Of a DNA stretch of 64,000 nucleotides, positions 26,625 to 35,614 are shown piece after piece. The stretch spans positions 2,666,001-2,730,000 of the forward strand of contig AP018697.1 of assembly GCA_004001285.1 (NCBI GenBank). The letters are read 5' to 3'. How positions within the stretch are numbered: the stretch's first letter is position 1; the number at the start of each line of letters is the position of its first letter. A program made the translations under genes and the position numbers. The stretch is from Arthrobacter sp. MN05-02 (lineage in GTDB: Bacteria; Actinomycetota; Actinomycetes; Actinomycetales; Micrococcaceae). Below the pieces are notes generated by a model. It searched no databases. It worked only from the letters and a program-made list of their open reading frames with translations, and had not been told where the DNA came from.

Positions 26625-27860
26625 ATGAACGCGACGACCGACGACTCCACCCGCGCAGCCCTCCCCCGGATCTCCCGGCGCATCGACTCCATCGCGGAGT
26701 CCGCGACGCTCGCCGTGGATGCCAAGGCGAAGGCCCTCAAGGCGGCCGGGCGGCCCGTCATCGGTTTCGGTGCAGGCGAGCCGGACTTCCCGACGCCGGA
26801 CTACATCGTCGAGGCCGCGATCGCGGCAGCCCGCCAGCCGAAGTTCCACCGCTACTCCCCCGCCGGCGGCCTCCCCGATCTCAGGCAGGCCATCGCCGAG
26901 AAGACCCTGCGCGATTCCGGGTACGCCGTGGACCCCGCGCAGGTGCTGGTCACCAACGGTGGCAAGCAGGCCGTCTACGAGTCCTTCGCATCCCTCCTGG
27001 ATCCCGGGGACGAGGTCCTCGTGCCCACGCCGTTCTGGACCACCTACCCCGAGGCCATCCGGTTGGCGGGCGGCGTGCCCGTCGAGGTGTTCGCGGGTCC
27101 CGAGCAGGGCTACCTCGTCACCGTCGACCAGCTCGAAGCGGCCCTGACGCCGCGCACGAAGGTGCTGCTCTTCGTCTCGCCGTCCAACCCCACCGGAGCC
27201 GTCTACGGCGCCGACGTCGTGCGCGAGATCGGCGAGTGGGCCGCCGCACGCGGTCTCTGGGTGGTGACGGACGAGATCTACGAGCACCTGACGTACGACG
27301 GCGTGCCGTTCACCTCGATCGCGACGGCGGCCCCCGCGCTCGGCGATCGGGTGGTCATCCTCAACGGCGTGGCCAAGACGTACGCGATGACCGGGTGGCG
27401 TGTGGGCTGGATGGTCGGGCCGAAGGACCTCGTGAAGGCGGCGACGAACCTGCAGTCGCACGCGACGTCGAACGTGTCGAACGTCCCGCAGATGGCGGCG
27501 CTGGCCGCGGTCTCGGGTCCGCTCACGGCGGTCGACGCGATGAAGGTGGCGTTCGACCGCCGCCGTCGTGCCATGGTGTCGGCGCTGAACGAGATCGACG
27601 GTGTCGAGTGCCCGACGCCGCACGGCGCCTTCTACGCCTACGCCGATGTACGGGCCCTGCTCGGCCGGAGCTTCGACGGCGTCACGCCGGCGACCTCCGC
27701 CGAGCTCGCGGCGCTGATCCTGGAGAAGGTGGAGGTCGCCGTCGTGCCGGGTGAGGCCTTCGGCCCCAGCGGGTACCTGCGCCTGTCCTACGCACTCGGC
27801 GACGAGGACCTCGCGACGGGCGTGGGACGCCTCCAGGAGTTCCTCGGCTCCGCACGCTAG
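26625..27860 (+). CDS. Pyridoxal-phosphate aminotransferase, aspartate aminotransferase type
   Basis: The 411-residue class I aminotransferase has [13 protein letters not shown] near residues 48-60, the [10 protein letters not shown] motif, and the PLP-binding Lys251 in [16 protein letters not shown], with the phosphate-binding Arg after it. It most resembles Asp/aromatic aminotransferases that pass an amino group to 2-oxoglutarate; exact substrate is not certain. ATG 26625 fits the family start. TAAGCT at 26583-26588 is a plausible -10. The neighbours give no pathway. Confidence 0.88.
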   Translation: MNATTDDSTRAALPRISRRIDSIAESATLAVDAKAKALKAAGRPVIGFGAGEPDFPTPDYIVEAAIAAARQPKFHRYSPAGGLPDLRQAIAEKTLRDSGYAVDPAQVLVTNGGKQAVYESFASLLDPGDEVLVPTPFWTTYPEAIRLAGGVPVEVFAGPEQGYLVTVDQLEAALTPRTKVLLFVSPSNPTGAVYGADVVREIGEWAAARGLWVVTDEIYEHLTYDGVPFTSIATAAPALGDRVVILNGVAKTYAMTGWRVGWMVGPKDLVKAATNLQSHATSNVSNVPQMAALAAVSGPLTAVDAMKVAFDRRRRAMVSALNEIDGVECPTPHGAFYAYADVRALLGRSFDGVTPATSAELAALILEKVEVAVVPGEAFGPSGYLRLSYALGDEDLATGVGRLQEFLGSAR

Positions 27861-27885
27861 CCGTACGGGCCAGCCGCGGCCGGGC

Positions 27886-28567
27886 TCAGAGCAGCCTGCG
27901 CTCCGTGGCCCAGCGGGTCAGCTCGTGCCGCGAGGACAGCTGCAGCTTCCGCAGGACCGCGGACACGTGCGTCTCGACGGTCTTGACGGAGATGAACAGT
28001 TCCTTCGCGGTCTCCTTGTAGCTGTAGCCCCGTGCGATGAGCCGCATGACCTCCAGCTCGCGCGCCGACAGGCGGTCGAGCTCGTCGTCGACGGCGACGG
28101 ACGCCGTCCCGAAGGCGTCGAGGACGAAGCCGGCCAGGCGCGGGGGAGAACACGGCGTCCCCGGAGGCGATGCGCTGCACGGCGTCGGTGATCTCGGGGC
28201 CCGAGATGGTCTTGGTGACGTAGCCTCGGGCACCCGCGCGGATGACGGCGACGACGTCCTCCGCCGAGTCCGAGACGCTCAGGGCGAGGAAACGCGAGGC
28301 CGTCCCCCGCGTGACGCAGCGGTGGATGACCTCGGCCCCGCCACCGCCGCGACCGCCGGGCAGGTGCACGTCCAGGAGGACGACGTCGGGCCCCGTCGCA
28401 GTGATCACCGCCTCCGCCTCCTCGACGGTCGCGGCCTCGCCGAGGACGCGGATCACGGGACCCAGCGCGGCCCGGAGGCCGGAACGGAAGATGCCGTGGT
28501 CGTCGACGATGACCACCGACACGGTCCCGGGTGCCGCGCCGTCCGCGGGGAGGTTCTCGCTGTCCAC
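27886..28567 (-). CDS. LuxR/NarL-family response regulator (one frameshift)
   Basis: The receiver domain (SVVIVDDHGIFRSGL, phospho-acceptor in VVLLDVHLPGG) fills residues 15-140, and a LuxR-type HTH (RLSARELEVMRLIARGYSYKE...SVKTVETHVS) ends the protein. The two parts are in different frames because of one extra base in the G5 run at 28142-28146; the span, 682 nt, is 681 plus 1, giving 226 residues. GTG 28567 is chosen for the AAAGGGA site upstream. It lies downstream of the PspC-domain kinase, its likely partner, and may bind the TCAGGG repeats at 30111-30141. Confidence 0.88.
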
Positions 28568-28628
28568 GTGTGTCCCTTTCACCGGCCGTCCTGCCGGGAT
28601 CGTCCTGTCCTGTCGTCCTGCGCGTTCT

Positions 28629-30062
28629 TCACGTTCCCGCCCGCCACGTTCCCGCCCGTCGCGTCCCTGCGGTCACCATCCGGTGTCGCCGGGCTCCCGC
28701 TCGGCCGTTCCCGACGGGTCGTCGCGGGCCTAGGCGGCGCTCCCCCGTGGTCCTGGGCAGGCGGAGCCGCACCTCGGTGCCGTCGCCGTCGCTGCGCAGT
28801 TCCGACGAGCCGCCGTGGCGCAGCATCCTGCTATGGATCGATTCACGGATGCCGAGGCGGTCCGAGGGCACCGCGGACGGGTCGAATCCCTCACCCCGGT
28901 CCCGGACGAACACCTCCACGGTATCCGCACCGGCCTCGAGGTAGACCGAGACCGCCACCGCCGCGTGCTTCGCGGCGTTCAGCATGGCTTCCCGTGCGGC
29001 CTGCGCCAGGGCGTCCTCGGCAGGTCCCAGGACGGCGTCCCCGACGGCGACGACGGCGACCGGGTGACCGTAGAGGTCCTCGATCTCGCCGGCCATCGCG
29101 CGCAGGCGCTCCGCGAGGCTGCCCGGGTCCCTCGCCGGATCGGCGAAGAGCCACTGGCGCAGCTCGCGTTCCTGTGCCCGTGCGAGGCGCAGTACGTCGG
29201 TCTCGGAATCCGCGCGGTTCTGGATGAGGGCGAGGGTCTGCAGGACCGAGTCGTGCAGGTGGGCGGCGATCTCCGCGCGCTCCGTCTCGCGTGCACGCGC
29301 CGCGCGCTCCGTCTCGAGGTCCCGCCAGAACTTCAAACCCCAGGGCGCAAGGACCAGGCCGACACCCGCGAGGACGGCGAGGACCGCCACGAGGGTCGCC
29401 ATGGTCAGGGTCCACGAGCCGCTGCTGGACAGCGCGACGAGGACGCCGGCGACCACGAGCACGATGCCCGCGAGCAGCCGCAGCGCCCCGCCGGCCCGGC
29501 CGGCACCGGCGCGGTTCATGACCCGCGCCCGCCGCACCTCGTCCAGCTGGGACCACGCCAGGGCGGCGCCCGTCGCGACGACGGCGATCGGCACGAGGAA
29601 GCCCCAGTTGACCTGCACCCCGAGCAGCTGCACCACGAGCACGGCCGCAGCGAGCAGCAGCGCCGTGCCGAACAGGACCTCCCGCCGCCCGGCCCGCACC
29701 GTCCGTTCCCGCCAGGAGTCGGGATCGAGGATTCCTCCCGTCCCCGTTCCTGCCGGATCCGCGGACCGGTTCCGCTGCCCCCCGCGACCGCCCTGCGCGC
29801 CGCCGTCGTTCAGGATCTTCGTGTCGACCCCCTGCATGAAGGCGGCCGGCCCCGTCTGGCGCCCCGCCTCGGCGGCCCTGTCCGCCGCCGTCGGCACGAA
29901 GATCCAGAGCAAGGCGTAGAGCAGGACGCCGGCGCCCGAGGCGAGGGTCAGCACCGCCATGCCGATGCGCACCCAGGAGCGGGGCAGCCCGAGATGGACG
30001 GCGAGGCCGGCACAGACGCCGGCGATCACGCCGTCGGATCTGCGCAGCAGCGGGGGTCTCAT
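28629..30062 (-). CDS. PspC-domain membrane sensor histidine kinase
   Basis: The N-terminus is a PspC domain (LRRSDGVIAGVCAGLAVHLGL, about residues 5-62) with its membrane helix, followed by three or four more helices (about residues 135-260) and a NarL-type kinase core: HisKA_3 with the phospho-acceptor His in IAAHLHDSVLQ, then HATPase with AREAMLNAAKHA and DRGEGFDP. It probably senses envelope stress and phosphorylates the regulator downstream. ATG 30062 has a GAGGG site. The C-terminus is doubtful: an extra base in the C5 run at 28742-28746 would move the stop to 28730 and remove the odd Arg/Gly-rich tail. Confidence 0.87.
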   Translation of the reverse strand: MRPPLLRRSDGVIAGVCAGLAVHLGLPRSWVRIGMAVLTLASGAGVLLYALLWIFVPTAADRAAEAGRQTGPAAFMQGVDTKILNDGGAQGGRGGQRNRSADPAGTGTGGILDPDSWRERTVRAGRREVLFGTALLLAAAVLVVQLLGVQVNWGFLVPIAVVATGAALAWSQLDEVRRARVMNRAGAGRAGGALRLLAGIVLVVAGVLVALSSSGSWTLTMATLVAVLAVLAGVGLVLAPWGLKFWRDLETERAARARETERAEIAAHLHDSVLQTLALIQNRADSETDVLRLARAQERELRQWLFADPARDPGSLAERLRAMAGEIEDLYGHPVAVVAVGDAVLGPAEDALAQAAREAMLNAAKHAAVAVSVYLEAGADTVEVFVRDRGEGFDPSAVPSDRLGIRESIHSRMLRHGGSSELRSDGDGTEVRLRLPRTTGERRLGPRRPVGNGRAGARRHRMVTAGTRRAGTWRAGT

Positions 30063-30110
30063 ACCCTCATGAAAGCACGCGGCCGGGCTCTCGGGGGTGC
30101 TCCCGGAGCA

Positions 30111-30141
30111 CAATCAGGGCGTCCTCAGGGTTCAATCAGGG
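30111..30141. promoter_or_regulatory. Three TCAGGG direct repeats at 11-bp spacing between the PspC kinase and PspC effector genes
   Basis: TCAGGG occurs at 30114-30119, 30125-30130 and 30136-30141, with start points exactly 11 bp apart; the first and third are extended to CAATCAGGG. The sites lie on one helix face in the 124-bp divergent gap. This is a plausible operator for the LuxR-type regulator encoded next door. Confidence 0.6.
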
Positions 30142-30186
30142 TAGGTCCCGATGGTCCGCCCCGACGGCCCCCGGAAGGATGGAGGC

Positions 30187-31878
30187 ATGACCTCAGCACC
30201 CTCACCAGGCGGGCCGTCCTGGAAGCAGAATCCGGCCACACCGGACCCGGCGGATCGTCCCGCCTCGTCGTCGTTCTTCCGCTGGCTCCGCGGCCTCGAC
30301 ATCACCCGGGCACCAGACCGCTGGGTCGGAGGGGTGGCGGGCGGCATAGCCCGCCGCACGGGCCTCGACCTGGCCCTCGTCCGGGGACTGATCGTGATCC
30401 TCTCGGTCTTCGGGGGCATCGGGGTGCTGCTCTACGGACTCGCCTGGGCCCTGCTCCCCGAGCCCGACGGACGGATCCATGTGGAGCAGGCCGGTCGCGG
30501 CTCCTGGACGTCCGGGCTGACCGGTGCCGCCGCCCTCGTGGCGATCGGCCTGTGGCGGCCGAACCTCCCGTTCCTCGGTGACGGCGGCGGCGGTGGACTG
30601 CTGTGGACGCTGTTCTGGATCGGCGCCGTCGTCCTGTTCGTCTACTGGATCGTGAACCGCTCCGGCGGCGGACGGGCGCGCCCGGACCTGCCGGGCGGAG
30701 GCCCTGCCGCCCCCGGGAACGGACCCACGCCCCCGTTCGGGCCGGCACCCTCCGGACCGGCTCCGTCCGGACCCTCGTCCACCGGCCCGGCACCCGGCGG
30801 CACCGGCCCCTCCAATGGGCCGTCCGACGGCACCGGCGACGGGCCCGCCGACGGGCCCACCGACAATGCCGGTGACGCTGCTGACGGCGGTGCTGACGGA
30901 GCACCAGACGGTCCCACCGGACGGCAGCTCGACGACGGGCCGGGCGCCGGCCGGATGCACGGCGGTGCGCCGTACGAGGAGGACGTCCACCACACCATCC
31001 CCCTGCCGTACCAGCCCGATGCCCAGATCCCGTCCACCCGGTCCTATCCGCTGCCCTACCAGCCCGGACAGGCGGCATGGTCGGGCTCCCCGACCGCCTA
31101 CCTCGGGTCGGGGACGGCCGGGCCGGATCTCCTCCGCGGAGCCGCGCGGACCGTGCCGCAGCACCGCTCCACGCGGCCCTCCGGCTCCGCCACGGCGCTC
31201 CTCATCGGCGGCGCGATCACCGTCGCGGCGGTGCTCCTCGCGCTCGACTACGTGGGGGTCCTCGGCCTCGCGAACTCCGCCGTGGTGGCGCTGGCAGCTG
31301 CCGCGATCGTCCTGGGGCTCGGCATCGTGGCCCTCGGCATGCGGGGTCGGAGCTCCGGCCTCGTGGGCCTCATCGCAGCCCTGGCGACCATCGGCGCGCT
31401 CGTGTCCTCCTTCACCGTCGTCGGCGGCGCCTGGGTCGTGGCACAGCAGAACAGGTCCACCCCGGCGTCGCTCCAGGCGGCGTCGGACGGCTTCAGCATC
31501 ATGGCAGCGCAGACCACGATCGACCTCACCGGGCTGCCGGCTCCCACGCGGGACGTCGTGGTCCCGGTGAACTCGCTGGTCAGCGACGTCACGGTGATCG
31601 TCCCCGAGGACGTGCCCGTCGAGGTCCGCACGCGGATGGCCCTGGGCAGCGCCGATGCCCGGGGAACCGCGGAGGACACCGACACCCCCTCGCCCGAGTT
31701 CCGCGGCGACGGCGGCGTCCTCCAGCTCAGCGACGGCGAACTGAACCCTGACGCCACCGGCGCCGCCCTGATCCTCGACGTGAGGGGCGCGATGAGCGAC
31801 GTCACCATCCTCACCGCCTCCGACACCGTCGGCAGCGACTCCCGGACCGACACCACCCCGACAGGAGAGACGCCATGA
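30187..31878 (+). CDS. PspC-domain envelope protein with C-terminal LiaF/toastrack-like domain
   Basis: The 563-residue protein starts with a PspC domain (RAPDRWVGGVAGGIARRTGL, about residues 38-95, with a membrane helix), then two more helices, a Pro/Gly/Asp-rich linker of about 150 residues, and two to three helices near residues 335-420. The last 130 residues are soluble and beta-rich (VVVPVNSLVSDVTVIVPEDV), like the LiaF-type or toastrack domains found in envelope-stress modules. ATG 30187 has a GGATGGAGG site. It faces the PspC kinase, and its end overlaps the next gene (ATGA). Confidence 0.8.
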   Translation: MTSAPSPGGPSWKQNPATPDPADRPASSSFFRWLRGLDITRAPDRWVGGVAGGIARRTGLDLALVRGLIVILSVFGGIGVLLYGLAWALLPEPDGRIHVEQAGRGSWTSGLTGAAALVAIGLWRPNLPFLGDGGGGGLLWTLFWIGAVVLFVYWIVNRSGGGRARPDLPGGGPAAPGNGPTPPFGPAPSGPAPSGPSSTGPAPGGTGPSNGPSDGTGDGPADGPTDNAGDAADGGADGAPDGPTGRQLDDGPGAGRMHGGAPYEEDVHHTIPLPYQPDAQIPSTRSYPLPYQPGQAAWSGSPTAYLGSGTAGPDLLRGAARTVPQHRSTRPSGSATALLIGGAITVAAVLLALDYVGVLGLANSAVVALAAAAIVLGLGIVALGMRGRSSGLVGLIAALATIGALVSSFTVVGGAWVVAQQNRSTPASLQAASDGFSIMAAQTTIDLTGLPAPTRDVVVPVNSLVSDVTVIVPEDVPVEVRTRMALGSADARGTAEDTDTPSPEFRGDGGVLQLSDGELNPDATGAALILDVRGAMSDVTILTASDTVGSDSRTDTTPTGETP

Positions 31879-32123
31879 GCACCTCGATCACCGAACTGAA
31901 ACGCCGGCCACGCGTCGCCACGATCGTCTGGGGGGCGGTGATCCTCGTCGTCGCCGGGCTCGTCCTGGTCAGCCAGTTCGTCGCCCTGTCGATCGACCCG
32001 GTGGTCGTGGCCCTCGGCCTGCTCATCGGCGTCGGCCTGTCCCTCGTGGCCGGGGGGATCCTGTCGCTGCGCTCGCGGACCACGACCGACGGGCAGGACG
32101 ACCCCGATGCCATCGACTACTGA
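31875..32123 (+). CDS. Small membrane protein, envelope-stress cluster
   Basis: An 82-residue protein with two membrane helices (about residues 14-38 and 43-66), a basic N-terminus (ELKRRPRVATIVWG) and an acidic C-terminus. I do not recognise a characterised family. ATG overlaps the stop of the preceding PspC gene by 4 nt, so the two are co-translated, and a short PspC gene follows by 42 nt. It probably acts in the same membrane complex. Confidence 0.75.
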   Translation: MSTSITELKRRPRVATIVWGAVILVVAGLVLVSQFVALSIDPVVVALGLLIGVGLSLVAGGILSLRSRTTTDGQDDPDAIDY

Positions 32124-32165
32124 CCAGCCCGCAGCACGCCACATCCCGGAACCGAAAGGCACACC

Positions 32166-32410
32166 ATGCAGTCCTTTTCTACAGCTTCCTCCGCTCCTCC
32201 CCCATCAAGCGCGCACCCGGGGGCATCCTCGGCGGCATCGCCGCCGGCATCGCCCGGCAGTACGGCTGGCGCGTGAGCTACGTCCGGATCGCGATGCTCC
32301 TGAGCTTCCTGCTCCCGTTCATCGGCCTCCCCCTCTACGGGGTGCTCTGGCTCCTGCTGCCGAAGACCGACGGCACCATCGCCCTGGAGCAGCTCCTCCC
32401 GCGCGGCTAG
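32166..32410 (+). CDS. Short PspC-domain protein (one frameshift)
   Basis: After adding one T to the T4 run at 32175-32178 the frame reads MQSFFYSFLRSSPIKRAPGG and on through GGIAAGIARQYGWRVSYVRI to LEQLLPRG, an 81-residue stand-alone PspC domain with one membrane helix and a turn (FIGLPLYGVLWLLLPKTDG). The span, 245 nt, is 246 minus 1. Without the repair the gene makes only a few residues of the right sequence. It is the last gene of the run that starts at 30187. Confidence 0.78.
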
Positions 32411-32481
32411 GGATCCGACAGCACGACCGGACGGGGCATCCGCGGCAGCGGATGCCCCGTCCCTGCGCAGTACCTGCAAGG

Positions 32482-33271
32482 ATGGATGACGTGCCGAAGA
32501 CTCCCGCTGCCCGCCGCTTCCCCCGCCTGCTCGTCGCCTCCTGCGCCTTCCTCTTCGTCTCCGGCTACTTCGTGGTGCGCTTCCCGGACGTGGAGGGCGC
32601 GAGCTACGCGTCCTACGGCTTCAACCTGCTGATCGCGCTGCCTGCGTTCATCGCCCTCGTGCGGCAGTTCGGCGCTGCGCGCGGTGCGGCAGCCCTGGTG
32701 GCCGTGTCCCTCTTCGGCTACCTGATCGAGGGGTTCGGCGTCGCCACGGGCGTACCCTACGGCGAGTTCTACTACGGGGAGCCGCTGGGACCCACGATCC
32801 TCGGCCTCGTCCCGTACCTGCTGCCGCTCTCCTACGTACCGCTGGTGATCGGCGCGGTGGCGGTCGTGTCCACCGGCGGGAGCGCCCTGCGCCGGACGGT
32901 CCTCGGCGGCCTCCTGCTCGTCGTGATCGACGGCGTCCTCGACCCGGGCGCGGTGGCGCTCGGCTTCTGATCTGCCCGGCGGGGCCCTACTACGGCGTCC
33001 CGCCTCCAACTACGGCGGCTGGCTCATCTCCGGGCTGATCGCCCGGCGCTGGTCACCTGGATCGGCGGACGCCGACTCACCGCATCCGCCCTGCGCCGGG
33101 GCTGCTCGACAGCCTGCTCGTCTCGATGTTCCTGTGGCTGGGCGTCTTCTCCAACCTGGTGTTCCCGCAGTGCTCGCCGGAGCCCTGATCGTCCTGGTGG
33201 TCCGGCGCCGGCTGCAGCTCGCATCCGCCACCACTCCTGCGCCGGACGCCGTCGCCGCCTCACGCGCCTGA
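32482..33271 (+). pseudogene. cruF: CruF-like carotenoid hydratase, C-terminal third broken by five 1-bp deletions
   Basis: Residues 1-162 read as an intact membrane protein of the carotenoid biosynthesis (CruF) family: FGVATGVPYGEFYYGEPLG, PLSYVPLVIGAVAV, VLDPGAVALGF. The family continues with a W...YYGVP...NYGGW region, and each piece is present but in a new frame: PYYGVP (32985), NYGGWLISG (33008), VTWIGGRR (33052), LLDSLLVSMFLWLG (33102) and VLAGALIVLVV (33170). Every step is one base short. Adding five bases gives 795 nt, or 264 residues. CruF adds water to C50 carotenoid ends. Start could also be GTG 32491. Confidence 0.75.
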
Positions 33272-33302
33272 ACGGGCCTGGACGACCCGCCCCGAGCGCC
33301 GG

Positions 33303-34730
33303 TCAGGCGGTGGCGGCCAGCCTGCCGAGCAGCTTTCCCGTGGACATCATCGCGCCGCCGAGCACGGCGGGCAGTCCACCGCCCGGATGGACAGAGGCGC
33401 CGACGCGCCACAACCACGGCCGCAGCGGGTCCGCGTAGGGCGGCAGGTGGAACGGTCCGCTCAGCCAGGCCGGGTGCACCGCACCGTACAGCGCACCACC
33501 GGCCGAGCCGCGCTCGCCGAAGTAGCCCGGATCCAGGATCTCGTACGCCTCGAAGTAATCCTCGAGGGGCTCCGGAAGTCCCAGCACGCGCGTGGCCCGG
33601 TCCAGTTCGCGCTGCACGAAGGGGTCCTGGAGCTCATAGCTCCTGCCGTTGGCGGGCGCGGTGAGGAGCAGGGCGAGGGTCGCCGACCCGTTCGCGTACA
33701 CGCCGTGCGCCGGATAGTAGTTGGCGAACGCCATGGTCTGCTCGGGCTCGTCCCCGGCCTCGAGGCTCGCGTAGAGCGCGGCCGGGTCGTCCGGCATGAG
33801 GACTCCGTGACGTGCCGTCCCCTCCGGCAGCGGCCTGGCCAGCACGGCGTAGATCCCCACGGCGGAACAGGTGAGCTTCCGCGGCGTGCGCGGTACCCGG
33901 CCTGCCAGCAGGCCGGCCAGCCGGGAGGCATCGAGGCCGCTCACGACGGCGTCGGCCGGGTAGGTGCCCGTGGACGTGACGACCCGCCGTCGTGCGATGC
34001 GCTGCACGGGTTCCCCCGTGCGGATCTCGACGCCCGCGTCGAGGGCGAGCCGCTCCAGGGCCAGCACCAGCTCGTAGATGCCGCCCGCCGGGATCCAGAC
34101 GCCGTCGTGTGCCATGATGGCGGGCATGCTCGCGTACAGCGCGGGCGTGCGGGTGGGGCTCACTCCCGCGTTGAGCGTGTGGATCGCGATGACCTCGCGC
34201 AGTCCGTCGGGCAGCCACGGCAGGCTGTCGAGGTAGCTGCGCGTGGTGAGGCGGCGGCCGTACAACCCGGCCAGCCGGGTCAGGGCCGGGTAGGCCGCCT
34301 TCTCCAGCGGACCCGTCGTGAGCAGCCGTGAGACGTCCCCGCCGAGGATGCCGTGCTCGGCGGCGAAACGCGTCCAGGCCTCGTGCCACGGGTGTCCCTC
34401 CGGGACGGGCAGTGCACACTCCACGCCCCGGTAGTAGTACGTGCCGACGTCCGGCAGGCGCTCCAGGCGGAGCCCCGCGACGTCCTCGGCCCGGGCGGAC
34501 CCGGGCGGTGCGATGTCGTCGAGCCTCCGCAGGAGTTCCTGCCAGACGCCCGGGAATGTCAGGAGCGACGGCCCGGTGTCCATACGTTGCCCCGCGACCT
34601 CCACGCGGCGGCTCTTGCCGCCCACGGAGTCGGACGCCTCGAGCAGGGTCACGCTGTGCCCCGCGCGTCCGAGCAGCGCTGCCGACGCCAGCCCGCCGAT
34701 TCCCGCCCCGACGACGACGACGCGGCTCAC
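33303..34730 (-). CDS. crtD: Carotenoid 3,4-desaturase-like flavoprotein (CrtD type, CrtI family)
   Basis: A complete 475-residue CrtI-family enzyme with the FAD loop VVVVGAGIGGLASAALLGRAG at the start and the family end GASVHPGGGLPAVLGGAM. It is clearly different from the broken crtI at 15294. Between a lycopene-elongase gene and a cruF-like gene it best fits CrtD, which introduces the 3,4 double bonds in the bacterioruberin pathway; a second phytoene or lycopene desaturase is the alternative. GTG 34730 overlaps the lyeJ stop (GTGA). Confidence 0.82.
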   Translation of the reverse strand: MSRVVVVGAGIGGLASAALLGRAGHSVTLLEASDSVGGKSRRVEVAGQRMDTGPSLLTFPGVWQELLRRLDDIAPPGSARAEDVAGLRLERLPDVGTYYYRGVECALPVPEGHPWHEAWTRFAAEHGILGGDVSRLLTTGPLEKAAYPALTRLAGLYGRRLTTRSYLDSLPWLPDGLREVIAIHTLNAGVSPTRTPALYASMPAIMAHDGVWIPAGGIYELVLALERLALDAGVEIRTGEPVQRIARRRVVTSTGTYPADAVVSGLDASRLAGLLAGRVPRTPRKLTCSAVGIYAVLARPLPEGTARHGVLMPDDPAALYASLEAGDEPEQTMAFANYYPAHGVYANGSATLALLLTAPANGRSYELQDPFVQRELDRATRVLGLPEPLEDYFEAYEILDPGYFGERGSAGGALYGAVHPAWLSGPFHLPPYADPLRPWLWRVGASVHPGGGLPAVLGGAMMSTGKLLGRLAATA

Positions 34731-35593
34731 GGGTAGAGCCCCAGGGTCAGTGCGACGACGAGCTGCACGCCCGCGACCGTGCCGGCCACGTAGGGGAAGG
34801 CGATCGAGTACCGGTACAGCCGGTGGCCCGTCGCGGGCCGCGGATCCCGGTACAGGCCAAACAGCAACCACCCGGCGATTAGCGCATTCACGACCGCCAC
34901 CGGGATGTTGACGAGCGCGAAGCACGCCGTCGACGCTGCCCACCATGCCCCGCTCCACGCCACGACGCCGCGCGCACCGAGCCGCACCGCCGTCGTCGTG
35001 ATGCCCACGCTCCGGTCCTCGTCGATGTCCTGGACGGCGTCGTACGTGTGCTTGGCCGCGCTCCAGGCCATGAGGCCGAGGGCGGCGGCCCACACCGGTT
35101 CGTCGCCCAGGGCGTAGGGCACGAGTACGAGGGGGAAGGCGTAGGCGGCGTTGCTGATCGAGTCGACGTACGGGCGGGCCTTGAATCGCAGCGGCGGTGC
35201 GGAGTAGAAGACGAAGACCAGGGCGTAGGCGGCTATCCACGCGAGCGCCGGGGGCGGCAGGGTGACGGCGAACCAGACGAGGAAGGGCACGTTGGTGACC
35301 AGGACCGAAAGCCAGATCGTCCGGACCTCGGAGGCCCGGATCCGGGCTCCCTCGAGCGAACCCTTGCGGGGGTTGAGGGCGTCGGTGTCCTGGTCGAAGA
35401 TGTCGTTGACGCCGTAGATCAGCAGGTTGAACGGCAGCGTGAGCCAGACCAGGAGCGCGAGGGCCTCCTCCTGCCAGAACACCCCGGTGAGCCACATCCC
35501 GACGACGCCGGTGCCGAACGTGTTGATCCAGAGCACCGGCCGGGAGATCGAGACCATGCGCAGCGCCGCTGGCGCAAATCCTGCCTGTGGCAC
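34727..35593 (-). CDS. lyeJ: Lycopene elongase, UbiA prenyltransferase family
   Basis: The 288-residue membrane protein has eight to nine helices and both UbiA Asp-rich motifs: NDIFDQDTD (residues 63-71) and DAVQDIDEDR (about 185-194). In actinobacteria and haloarchaea this family adds C5 units to lycopene to make C50 carotenoids; CrtEb of Corynebacterium is the other name. Start is GTG 35593 with a GAGGA site 8 nt upstream; ATG at 35557 lacks one. It is the first gene of the lyeJ-crtD pair. A strong inverted repeat lies 22 nt upstream (35615-35670). Confidence 0.85.
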   Translation of the reverse strand: MPQAGFAPAALRMVSISRPVLWINTFGTGVVGMWLTGVFWQEEALALLVWLTLPFNLLIYGVNDIFDQDTDALNPRKGSLEGARIRASEVRTIWLSVLVTNVPFLVWFAVTLPPPALAWIAAYALVFVFYSAPPLRFKARPYVDSISNAAYAFPLVLVPYALGDEPVWAAALGLMAWSAAKHTYDAVQDIDEDRSVGITTTAVRLGARGVVAWSGAWWAASTACFALVNIPVAVVNALIAGWLLFGLYRDPRPATGHRLYRYSIAFPYVAGTVAGVQLVVALTLGLYP

Positions 35594-35614
35594 TGCTGGG
35601 ATCCTCTTCGGACC

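Noticed and set aside
28629..28730. Arg/Gly-rich tail of the PspC kinase as a functional domain
   Set aside because: It follows a C5 run and a one-base correction gives a normal end at 28730; the tail has the look of an out-of-frame extension.
30061..30141. CAATCAGGG repeats as a CRISPR or mobile-element remnant
   Set aside because: Units are only 6-9 bp with no spacers, and the exact 11-bp phase fits a protein-binding site.
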